Shown one piece after another: positions 25,288 through 32,549 of a DNA stretch of 64,000 nucleotides. The notes under the pieces were generated by a model that ran no database searches, had not been told where the DNA came from, and was given only the letters and a program-made list of their open reading frames with translations. Within the stretch, counting starts at the first letter, position 1. Each line of letters begins with the position of its first letter. The translations under genes were made by a program, and so were the position numbers. This DNA comes from Salinispora tropica CNB-440 (GTDB lineage Bacteria > Actinomycetota > Actinomycetes > Mycobacteriales > Micromonosporaceae): NCBI RefSeq assembly GCF_000016425.1, contig NC_009380.1, forward strand, positions 3,414,144 to 3,478,143, read 5' to 3'.

Positions 25288-26097
25288 TCAGAGCGGGTCG
25301 TCCCGGCCCAGTTCCCAGCAGGCGACGGCGGTGGCGGCGGCGACGTTGAGCGAGTCGACGCTGCGGCGCATCGGGATGACCAACCGGACGTCGCTGGCCT
25401 CCATCGCCTCCCGGGTCAGGCCCGAGCCCTCCGCGCCGAGCAGCAGCGCCGCCCGGGCCCGCTGGCCTGGTTCAAGGCGCTGGATCGGCACCGCGTCGGG
25501 GGCGGGGGTCAGGGCCAGCACGGAGAAGCCGGCGGCGCGGACCTCGGCGAGCGCGTCGGGCCAGGGGCCGAGCGTCGCGTACGGCACGGCGAACACCTCC
25601 CCCATGCTGACCCGGACGCTACGGCGGTAGAGCGGGTCGGCGCAGGTCGGGGAGAGCAGCACCGCGTCCACACCGAGCCCGGCGACGGCCCGGAAGATCG
25701 AGCCGAGGTTGGTGTGGTTGTTCACGTCTTCGAGGATCACCACCCGGCGGGCGGTGCCGAGCACCTCGGCGGCCGTCGGCTGCCGCTGGCGACGAAACGA
25801 CGCCAAAACGCCCCGGTGTACGTGGAAGCCGGTGATCTGGCGCAGCACGTCCGGGGTGGCGGCGTAGACCGGGGCCTCGCCGGTGTGCAGGTCGGCGATC
25901 TGCTCCACCCGCTTGGCGTCCACCAGGTAGGACCGGGCCGGGTAGCCGGCGCGCAGCGCTCGCCGCAACACCAGTTCGCCCTCGGCGATGAAGAGGCCGT
26001 GCGGTGGCTCCCAGCGGGTCCGCAGCTCCACGTCGGTGAGCGCGCGGTAGTCGGCGATCCGGTCGTCGTCGGGGTCGGTGATCTGGTGGACGGGCAC
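25288..26097 (-). CDS. TrmH/SpoU-type RNA 2'-O-ribose methyltransferase
   Basis: A 269-residue SPOUT methyltransferase. An N-terminal RNA-binding part (DYRALTDVELRTRWEPPHGL, FIAEGELVLRRAL) is followed by the three SPOUT motifs: EDVNNHTNLGSIFRA, LLLGAEGSGLT and IPMRRSVDSLNVAAATAV. It methylates a ribose in rRNA or tRNA; which one cannot be told. The GTG at 26097 has no ribosome site but has CAGAAT 6 bp upstream, so the transcript may be leaderless. It is common next to PucR or tRNA-synthetase genes in actinomycetes. Confidence 0.9.
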   Translation of the reverse strand: MPVHQITDPDDDRIADYRALTDVELRTRWEPPHGLFIAEGELVLRRALRAGYPARSYLVDAKRVEQIADLHTGEAPVYAATPDVLRQITGFHVHRGVLASFRRQRQPTAAEVLGTARRVVILEDVNNHTNLGSIFRAVAGLGVDAVLLSPTCADPLYRRSVRVSMGEVFAVPYATLGPWPDALAEVRAAGFSVLALTPAPDAVPIQRLEPGQRARAALLLGAEGSGLTREAMEASDVRLVIPMRRSVDSLNVAAATAVACWELGRDDPL

Positions 26098-26253
26098 CGG
26101 ACGATTCTGCCGGACGCCGTTGACGACACCCCGCCCACCCGGCCGGACGCCCTCCTCGACCGGAGTGCCTGCTCGACCGGAGTGCCTGCTCGGCCCGGCA
26201 TGTGACGAGCAGCGACAGTCGGGGCGGGAGGAGCGTGGGCGACGCGGGGACAC

Positions 26254-26288
26254 GAGCGCGCCCGCCCCGAGCCGGGGCGGGCGCGCTC
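26254..26288 (-). terminator. Strong GC terminator hairpin after the DUF397 gene
   Basis: A perfect 15-bp stem (26254-26268 with 26274-26288) closes a 5-nt loop, 12 bp past the DUF397 stop. It is among the strongest hairpins in the window. Confidence 0.85.
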
Positions 26289-26300
26289 TCCTGCCGTCGG

Positions 26301-26483
26301 TCAGCTGCCGTCGGTGAGTTGGGTGACGAAGGCCCGCCACGCCGCCGGGCCGAAGACCAACGCCGGCCCGGTCGGATCCTTGGAGTCCCGCACGCCGACG
26401 ACGCCCGGAAGATTGTCGGCGACCTCGACGCACGAGCCACCGTTGTTGCCGCTCTTGCGCCATCGCGCACCGGTCAGGTCCAT
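26301..26483 (-). CDS. DUF397 domain protein
   Basis: A 60-residue protein that is one complete DUF397 domain: ARWRKSGNNGGSCVEVADNL, GVRDSKDPTGPALVF, AAWRAFVTQL. In actinomycetes these small proteins sit directly after a helix-turn-helix/DUF5753 regulator and form a regulatory or toxin-antitoxin-like pair (as in Streptomyces WhiJ-type sets). Here the ATG at 26483 overlaps the original stop of such a regulator, which is now broken. The gene may therefore be an orphan. Confidence 0.88.
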   Translation of the reverse strand: MDLTGARWRKSGNNGGSCVEVADNLPGVVGVRDSKDPTGPALVFGPAAWRAFVTQLTDGS

Positions 26484-27178
26484 GATCCCGGCGCTTCCCT
26501 GATCAGCTCCAAGGAGGAAAGCTCGGGGGAGGGCTTCGCCCCGGATACGCTCCCACCTTCGGCTCAGGGTAGCAACGTCGGCGGGCTGGCGGAGGATCTG
26601 CGCGGGCGCCTGACTGTCGACGTGGGCCGACTGGTAGAGCACCCCCTCGAAGATGACGGCGGTCAGCAGCGGGGGCGGTCCGTGCGGAGGATGGCCTGTC
26701 GGCTGATCCGGGAGGCGACGAGCTCGTCGACCTCGCCCGGGGTCAGCGCCTCGCCGGCGAGGGTCGCGCGGGCGTAGTCCTCTGTCTGGAGCAGGCCGGG
26801 TATCCAGGTGTGCTCGAACCAGCGCACCGCGACCGCTTCGCGCTCCCAGTCAACCCACTCCCGCAACCACTCCGGCTCGCGACGTTTGACGACATCCGGC
26901 CAAAGGTCCTCAACGTCCCGGCCGAGGATGGTGGCCACCTGCACCCGGCGACGGGGCTGCGGAACGCGTCCCGGCGTAGTCCAACGCGCCGCCGTCTTCG
27001 GGTCAACACCGGTCTGGGCAGCCAGACTCTCCGCGGTCTCCCCCGCCTCGACCATGGCCGCTGCAATGCATAGTTCATCCTGCCTCCATTCAAGGGATGC
27101 TCTCGGACGTCCCAACAACGTGCACAAATGCTGTGTACTCATCCCATGGCGTGTTGAAAGAGTGTCCGTCATGGACAC
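26474..27178 (-). pseudogene. Helix-turn-helix/DUF5753 regulator broken by two frameshifts and an internal deletion
   Basis: 27178-26663 encodes ESLAAQTGVDPKTAARW and EPEWLREWVDWEREAVAVRW, then FEHTWIPGLLQTEDYARATL and ISRQAIL, then stops early at RTDRPRC. One frame over, the sequence goes on PLLTAVIFEGVLYQ, then jumps to AHVDSQAPAQILRQPADVAT and LSRRWERIRGEALPR, skipping the domain's central part. A second shift near 26515 restores the first frame for SSLELIREAPGSWT and a stop overlapping the DUF397 start. In intact relatives these parts form one protein. Starts at 27178 or 27142 are possible. Confidence 0.75.
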
Positions 27179-27715
27179 ACGTCGGGGGAGGACCCGAATT
27201 TCGTCGGAGAAGCTGAGGGAGCGCCTGCACCCGGAATGGGTTCAGGGCAATCCACCAGCCGCGAAAGCAAGGATGACCGATGCATCAAAAGCCGCTGGTC
27301 GGGGCCACTACAAACCGTCGTCTCGGACCACTACTGCCGAGTGCCGCGCGGAGCCGACTGAGCCATTCCGCGCCGTTTCAACAGCTCCCCGGCAACACAT
27401 TCAAGGTCAATAGACCACACCCGCGCTTTGCCGCCAGCACGTTTCCTGGGGTGCAGGGTGCGTCGATTGTGACACTGTCTCATCTTTGGTGGCGACCGGG
27501 GCGCCACCGGCAGATGACCGCACTGGCCGGCTTCATCGCCACATAGCGCTGCCCCGTTTCAGCGTTTTTTTCGGTTTCGTGTTTGTCTGCGTGCGGTGTC
27601 GGTTTAGCGTCCGGGGTTGGGTGCTACCGCCTGTTCGGTAGCCGAGGAGCGCCGTCCCGGCCCTCGCGGCTGGCAGGGTTCCTCGCCGTTCGCTGGGAAG
27701 GGGCGTTGACACCGG
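27179..27715. other. Intergenic region with no recognised gene
   Basis: About 540 bp. Short frames have no family resemblance. A T-rich tract (near 27565-27570) and GC-rich stretches before 27716 could belong to the leader of the beta-helix gene. No repeat, tRNA or insertion-sequence end was identified. Confidence 0.4.
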
Positions 27716-29116
27716 ATGAGACATCAGGACCACAACCGCGGACACGAGTGGGATCGCTTTGGTGGTGACCCTGCACGACCACGGTGGCGGTGGTGGGTCG
27801 TCGGCTTGGTGGGTATGACCGGCTTGGCATTAACTGTCGTTGGTGGTGTGGCGACACCGGCCGTCGGTGCGGGCGGACGTGTCCTCACCAGCGCCGAGGA
27901 GCAGCCGGGGGCGTCCGCTGGGGATCGGCCCGGAGGCGGGTACCGCGACGACGGCAAGGGTGCTGTCGAGGGCTTGGGTGAGGCCAAGGGGAGGAAGGGG
28001 GGTAAGGGGCAGGGTGTGCCGGTCGCGTGCGATGCGGACGCGTTGATTGCCGCGATCAGTGCGGGCAATGCGCGTGGTGGTGCCGTGCTCGACCTGGCCA
28101 AGGGCTGCACCTACCTGCTCACCGCTGATCTCGGGGGTGCTGGTCTGCCCGTGATTACCGCCCCGATCACGCTCAATGGTGGTAAGCACACGACTATCAA
28201 GCGGGCAGCTGCGGTTGACCAGTTCCGGATCCTCACCGTCGACACCGGCGGTGACCTCACCCTCAACCACCTGACCATCACCGGCGCGCAGACCGTCCAA
28301 AACGGCGGGGCGATCTTCGTCAACACCGGTGGTGCTCTCACCCTTGATCGCACCATGCTCATGCGCAACATCAGCGCACAGGGGGGTGGTGGCATCCGAA
28401 ACCTGGGAACCACCACCGTCACACACTCCCGCATCGAACGGAACATCGCCGGCGAGAACGGGGGTGGAGTCCTCAACACGGGCGTGCTCAGGATTCACTC
28501 CTCCGCTGTGGACGGCAACGTCGCCACCAATGGTGGTGGCATCTCCAGCACCGGCACCGTTACTGCTGCCCACAGTGCAATCACCGGGAATCGGGCAACA
28601 TCCGTGGTCGGCGGTGGACTGCTCGTCACCGGAGGAACCGCATCAATTACCGACTCTCGGGTAGTCCGAAACTCCTCCAACGTCGAGGGCGGCGGAGTGG
28701 CGTCCATTACCTCGCAGATCACCCTGCACCGGGTCGTCATCGCTGACAACGCCGCCCGCGCTGGAAGCGGCGGGCTACTTGTCGGCGCCTCCTCGGCCGT
28801 CGTCCGGCAGAGTGTCATCGAGGGCAACAACACCGCCAACACCGATGGCGGAGGCGTCTTCAACGCTGGCGACTTGTCACTGTTCGACACCCAGATCCGT
28901 GGCAACCGTGCCGCTCGTGGTGCGGGCATCTATAATGACGCACTCGGCGCGCTCGCCCTGTATAGCAGCACGATCAAGAAGAATATCGCCGTCACCGACG
29001 GTGGTGGAATCTTCAACGAGCCGGGTGCAACGGTCGAGCTGAACACGGCTACTGGCACGACTGTCATCAAGAACCGGCCCAACAACTGCGTGAACGTTGT
29101 CGGCTGCCCGGGCTGA
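27716..29116 (+). CDS. Secreted right-handed parallel beta-helix protein
   Basis: A 466-residue protein. A cationic start is followed by a hydrophobic segment WWVVGLVGMTGLALTVVGGV (about 22-45) ending at a signal-peptidase-like VGA site. After a Gly/Lys-rich linker, residues 100-460 consist of repeated rungs such as NGGAIFVNTGGALTLDR, GENGGGVLNTG, TNGGGISSTGTV and TDGGGVFNAGDLSLFD, the GGG(I/V) pattern of polymorphic-outer-membrane-like beta-helix proteins. Two cysteines close the C terminus (NNCVNVVGCPG), probably a disulfide cap. No catalytic pectate-lyase motif is seen; a surface or adhesive role is possible. A terminator follows. Confidence 0.82.
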   Translation: MRHQDHNRGHEWDRFGGDPARPRWRWWVVGLVGMTGLALTVVGGVATPAVGAGGRVLTSAEEQPGASAGDRPGGGYRDDGKGAVEGLGEAKGRKGGKGQGVPVACDADALIAAISAGNARGGAVLDLAKGCTYLLTADLGGAGLPVITAPITLNGGKHTTIKRAAAVDQFRILTVDTGGDLTLNHLTITGAQTVQNGGAIFVNTGGALTLDRTMLMRNISAQGGGGIRNLGTTTVTHSRIERNIAGENGGGVLNTGVLRIHSSAVDGNVATNGGGISSTGTVTAAHSAITGNRATSVVGGGLLVTGGTASITDSRVVRNSSNVEGGGVASITSQITLHRVVIADNAARAGSGGLLVGASSAVVRQSVIEGNNTANTDGGGVFNAGDLSLFDTQIRGNRAARGAGIYNDALGALALYSSTIKKNIAVTDGGGIFNEPGATVELNTATGTTVIKNRPNNCVNVVGCPG

Positions 29117-29140
29117 GGCCATCGCGCCGGACAACACCAT

Positions 29141-29179
29141 GGGTTCCGCCCCGTGCCCGTGTGGCGCGGAGCGGAACCC
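29141..29179 (+). terminator. Terminator hairpin after the beta-helix gene
   Basis: A perfect 9-bp stem (29141-29149 with 29171-29179) followed by a T-rich stretch, 24 bp past the stop. Confidence 0.75.
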
Positions 29180-29211
29180 GTTTGGTTGTCGTGGGACGGA
29201 GTCGCCGTCGC

Positions 29212-29430
29212 GGTACACCCGGCTATCGCGTGACGGAACAGGCCATTAACAGCCACGACTGCGATGTCCGCTGGATCGCTACGGACGACGTTGTGGCGGT
29301 GTGCTGGTATCGGTTCACCTGGTCCGGGCTGGTGGACGGCCAGCCACGATCTGGCGGCGGGCGGGGGACGAACGTACTGACACGTCGGGATGGCTCGTGG
29401 CAGATGGTGCATGAGCATCTATCCCACTGA
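29212..29430 (+). pseudogene. SnoaL/NTF2-like protein remnant, 5' truncated
   Basis: The frame from about 29227 reads VTEQAINSHDCDVRWIATDD, VVAVCWYRFTWSGLVDGQPR, GRGTNVLTRRDGSWQMVHEH and ends LSH. This is the C-terminal half of a DUF4440/SnoaL-like domain (…GRGTNVLVRRDGRWQVVHEHLS in intact relatives). No N-terminal half is found upstream, where the terminator of the beta-helix gene lies. It is probably a decayed fragment. A very short intact gene starting at 29161 is less likely. Confidence 0.55.
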
Positions 29431-29511
29431 CCTGGATTGACGATGACTGATCCGCGCCCTCGTCGGGTTGCAGCGCCCGGTACCGCGTGGAGCGGCCTCC
29501 ACCGAGCGTGG

Positions 29512-30204
29512 TCATGGCGAGTCGACCGGTTGTAGCGGCAGCCCACCGATGGATTCCAGATCAAGGGGCGCGGTCAGACCCGACAGCTCGACCAGCTGGA
29601 CGCCGTCGCCGTCACCGTCCGCGAACCGGATCCACGGGTCCTCACCGTCGAGGAGTGACTGCCAGGCCGCACGGGTGGCCGCTGGGACCGCGACGTGGAC
29701 GCGCGCGACCGCGGTGGCGCCGTTGGCATGCACGACCCGCTCCGGCCGGGCTTGCGGCCGGTAGGCGGACATGGCGAACGGCAGGCTCGGGTCCTGCGGC
29801 ACGGCGAGCTGCCAGCGGAGGGTGACGCCGTCCGGGGTCGACCTGCGCATGTTCAGAATCCGGCTCATCGGCACGCCCGCGGCGACGAGCCGGTCCCGTT
29901 CAACGCTGATCGACTCGTCGTCGGTCTCGACGGACACATCGATCCACGAACCGTCCCGTCCGGCCCACCGTTCCACCCGCCGCCGCATGCCACGGCCGCC
30001 GTACAACTGGACCGCCCACCGTAGCGGTAGAGACAGCCGCGGAACCCGGACCAGCTCAATAAACGGACCCTCCTCGAACCAGATCAACGCATTCGAACTG
30101 CGGTCGGGCCGACGACCATAGACGACCGTGAACCCGAGCTGCTGGAACGCTCGCACTGCGGCGTGGATGTCATCCACCCGGTGCAGGATGTGGCTGCAAC
30201 GCAC
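29512..30204 (-). CDS. VOC-superfamily (glyoxalase-like) protein
   Basis: A 230-residue protein. The start CSHILHRVDDIHAAVRAFQQ followed by LGFTVVYGRR is the typical first strand-helix of a vicinal-oxygen-chelate module, with His in the metal position; ALIWFEEGPFIELVRVP follows. The second half (VARVHVAVPAATRAAWQSLL) is a second, weaker module, as in glyoxalase-like domain 3 proteins. These are often putative dioxygenases or resistance proteins. Stand-alone gene; function open. Confidence 0.8.
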   Translation of the reverse strand: MRCSHILHRVDDIHAAVRAFQQLGFTVVYGRRPDRSSNALIWFEEGPFIELVRVPRLSLPLRWAVQLYGGRGMRRRVERWAGRDGSWIDVSVETDDESISVERDRLVAAGVPMSRILNMRRSTPDGVTLRWQLAVPQDPSLPFAMSAYRPQARPERVVHANGATAVARVHVAVPAATRAAWQSLLDGEDPWIRFADGDGDGVQLVELSGLTAPLDLESIGGLPLQPVDSP

Positions 30205-30428
30205 GCGATTCCCCTATGAAGTAACGGATAGGAACTCTGACCGTATGGCTACGGGGCGCTGGGCGACAATCGCCACTGCGGCCAACGCCTCATCGACTCC
30301 TGGAAGCTATCCCCTTTACCGGCGCCGGAGGGCGGTGGCGAATATCCGCTTGGCCTCGGGGACGATCAGTGGGATCAGTCCGGGTCCGGCCGGCGATGTC
30401 GGCGGGGGCTGACATCGTCGACATGACC

Positions 30429-31667
30429 CTAGGTCTGGACCGGCTCGGCGAAGTCGTGTTCGTGTTCGTGTAGGTCACCCAAGTCCCACTCGGGAAACGG
30501 GTCGGGCAGTGCACGCCACAAGGATTCCCCGGCGGCGACCTCCGAATCGGTGAGCAGGCAGGCGGTCAGGGCAGCCCGCAGCCCTTCGCTGTCCAGGTTG
30601 ACGCCGATGAGGACCAGTTCCTGCTGCCGGTCACCGAACACCGGATGCCAGCGGGACTCCAGGTCCGCCCGTTCGGCCGGGTCCTCCGGCCACTCCCCAG
30701 ACACCGCGATCGGCACACCCGCCGGGTCGCACCGGCCGGACGCACCGGCCTGTGACCAGAGGGCCATCACGTCCGGGCGGCTGGCCAGCCACAGGAACCC
30801 TTTCGATCGCACCACTCCGAAGGTATCCAGGCCGTCGGCGAGCAGCTCCCACAGGCGCTGCGGGTGGAACGGCCGGTGGTCGCGGAACACGATGCTGGAA
30901 ATGCCGTATTCCTCGGTCTCCGGCACGTGCTCGCCGTTGAGCTCAGCCACCCAACCGGGCGCGGTCTCCGCCCGCTCCAGGTCGAACCAGCCGGTGTTCA
31001 GGATCATCGCTGGTGCCACCCGGCCGTGCACTGCACGAACTTGACGGGCGGCCGGGTTGAGCCGGGTCAGCAGAGCCTCCACCACCGTCAGGTCCTCCGC
31101 GGCCAACAGATCGGTCTTGTTGACCACCAGCACATCGGCGAACTCGATCTGGTCAACCAGCAGGTCCGCGATACTCCGGTCGTCCCCCTCGTACGCGGCC
31201 AGGCCGCGCGACTCAAGTGTCTCCCCCGCCTCGATCCGAGCCAGCAGACCAGCAGCATCGACCACAGTGACCGTGGTATCCAACCGGGCCAGGTCGTCCA
31301 GGATCTGTCCGGCCTCCACGCCGAAGGCGAACGTGGCGGCCACCGGCATCGGTTCGGAGATCCCACTGGACTCGATCAGCAGATAGTCGAACCGGCCCAG
31401 GCGCGCCAGCCGCGCCACCTCGTCGAGCAGGTCGTCGCGCAGCGTGCAGCAGATGCAGCCATTTGTCAGCTCCACCAGCCGCTCTTCGGTACGCGACAAC
31501 GCGCCGCCGTCGCGGACCAACGCGGCGTCAATGTTGATCTCACTCATGTCGTTGACGATCACCGCTACCCGCAGTCCGTCGCGGTTAGCCAGGACATGGT
31601 TGAGCAGGCTGGTCTTGCCGGCCCCGAGGAACCCCGACAGCACCGTCACCGGCAGCCGGTCACTCAC
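30429..31667 (-). CDS. CobW/COG0523 GTPase, likely zinc metallochaperone
   Basis: A 412-residue G3E GTPase. Walker [16 protein letters not shown] (about 12-26), the metal-binding [12 protein letters not shown] (CxCC at 71-74), and VVNKTDLL for guanine recognition are all present; the C-terminal CobW_C domain ends in a His/Glu/Asp tail HEHEHDF that can bind metal. These ATP/GTP-driven chaperones hand zinc to client proteins under zinc limitation. The GTG at 31667 overlaps the stop of rpmF (GTGA), so the two are coupled. A likely Zur box upstream of rpmF supports zinc control. Confidence 0.9.
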   Translation of the reverse strand: MSDRLPVTVLSGFLGAGKTSLLNHVLANRDGLRVAVIVNDMSEINIDAALVRDGGALSRTEERLVELTNGCICCTLRDDLLDEVARLARLGRFDYLLIESSGISEPMPVAATFAFGVEAGQILDDLARLDTTVTVVDAAGLLARIEAGETLESRGLAAYEGDDRSIADLLVDQIEFADVLVVNKTDLLAAEDLTVVEALLTRLNPAARQVRAVHGRVAPAMILNTGWFDLERAETAPGWVAELNGEHVPETEEYGISSIVFRDHRPFHPQRLWELLADGLDTFGVVRSKGFLWLASRPDVMALWSQAGASGRCDPAGVPIAVSGEWPEDPAERADLESRWHPVFGDRQQELVLIGVNLDSEGLRAALTACLLTDSEVAAGESLWRALPDPFPEWDLGDLHEHEHDFAEPVQT

Positions 31668-31843
31668 GGCGTATCCACCACCTGGCGCCCCTTGTACAGG
31701 CCGCAGTGCGTGCACGCCCGGTGCGGCACCACCATCTCCTTTCGTGGACAGGGGCAGGGGGCCAACTGCGGCACGCTCGCCTTCCACTGCGCCCGCCGAT
31801 GCCGGGTGTTCGACCGCGACATCTTCCGCTTGGGAACGGCCAT
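31664..31843 (-). CDS. rpmF: 50S ribosomal protein L32, altered zinc-ribbon form
   Basis: A 59-residue L32: [20 protein letters not shown] at the N terminus and a ribbon near the C terminus. Canonical L32 has two CxxC pairs. Here the first is reduced to C30-P-C32 ([10 protein letters not shown]) while C44 and C47 (ACTHC) remain, so zinc binding may be weakened. Together with the coupled CobW gene and the upstream palindrome this looks like the zinc-starvation paralogue (C-minus-like) of L32 known from actinobacterial Zur regulons. The ATG at 31843 has AAGGAG upstream. Confidence 0.88.
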   Translation of the reverse strand: MAVPKRKMSRSNTRHRRAQWKASVPQLAPCPCPRKEMVVPHRACTHCGLYKGRQVVDTP

Positions 31844-31880
31844 GAGGATCTCCTTCTCGACACGTCGCACCAGATCCTAT

Positions 31881-31895
31881 CGGCAACGGTTGTCG
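31881..31895 (-). promoter_or_regulatory. Candidate Zur box for rpmF-cobW
   Basis: The 15-bp element with core CAAC G GTTG and outer G/C pairs lies 38 bp upstream of the rpmF start and overlaps a TAGGAT -10-like sequence. It resembles actinobacterial Zur boxes (TGAAAACCGTTTTCA-like). Zinc repression is inferred from this and from gene content. Confidence 0.55.
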
Positions 31896-32217
31896 TTTCC
31901 ATAACTGCCGGTCCCGATCTTCGGAGTGAGGTGGGACACCGCGGCGGCCATCGCGCTGCGGCAGGTCATGGCCCTCGAACCGGGCACGGCGAGCGGGACA
32001 GCCCGCCGGCCCGCCAGACTTCCCCGGCCTCGACGGGTTACCGGTGACCATCCGTTACCCGGTCGGCCGATGCTGCACCCAGAGCCCACGTTCGTGGTCA
32101 TTGATTGACATCGAATCCGGTACGGCGCGTGCAGTGGTAGTGGCGCGTTCCGACCTGGCGGGCGACGAGTCGCCAGGCCAGGGATCTGATCGCCGCGCCG
32201 AGGCTGCGATCGACGGA
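31896..32217. other. Non-coding stretch upstream of rpmF
   Basis: About 320 bp between the rpmF promoter and a decayed gene. I see no supported gene, RNA or repeat here. Confidence 0.4.
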
Positions 32218-32530
32218 TCAGGATTCGACCCGTACCTCAGCGTCGGCCGCACCACGGACAGTACGCAGAAGCTCTGCCTCGGCCGTCACCTCGGCCGTCA
32301 CGGGGGCCGGCAGCCGCTCGAACTCCGTGGCCGTGACAGCGAGGCGTCCACCCGCCATCCACGTCCGCCTAGTCGTTGCGGCGCTCCGCGACGTGACCAC
32401 GCCAGCCGCAGCGACTCGTCGTCGGCCACCCGGCCCGCCCGGACAGCGAACGCCTGGCGGGCCGTGCCGTACGGGGTGTCCTGGACACCGAGGTCCAGCA
32501 CAGCCAACCGGGAAGGCTCGACCGCTGGCC
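32218..32530 (-). pseudogene. Remnant of a winged-helix DNA-binding (AlkZ-related) protein
   Basis: The frame ending near 32372 reads LAVLDLGVQDTPYGTARQAF then ADDESLRLAWSRRGAPQRL, which matches the N-terminal part of actinobacterial winged-helix DNA-binding/AlkZ-like proteins (VLDLGVQDTPYGSAR…LVWSVRGAPHLH). It then switches frame to RRTWMAGGRLAVTATEFERL and PAPVTAEVTAEAELL, resembling a C-terminal end, and stops at 32218. Roughly the middle 200 residues are missing. A degraded gene; family call is tentative. Confidence 0.5.
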
Positions 32531-32549
32531 GATCAACCCACGTTGGTGA

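Noticed and set aside
26301..26642. A 113-residue DUF397 protein starting at 26642
   Set aside because: The first ~53 residues are the shifted C-terminal part of the upstream DUF5753 regulator; the native DUF397 start is ATG 26483.
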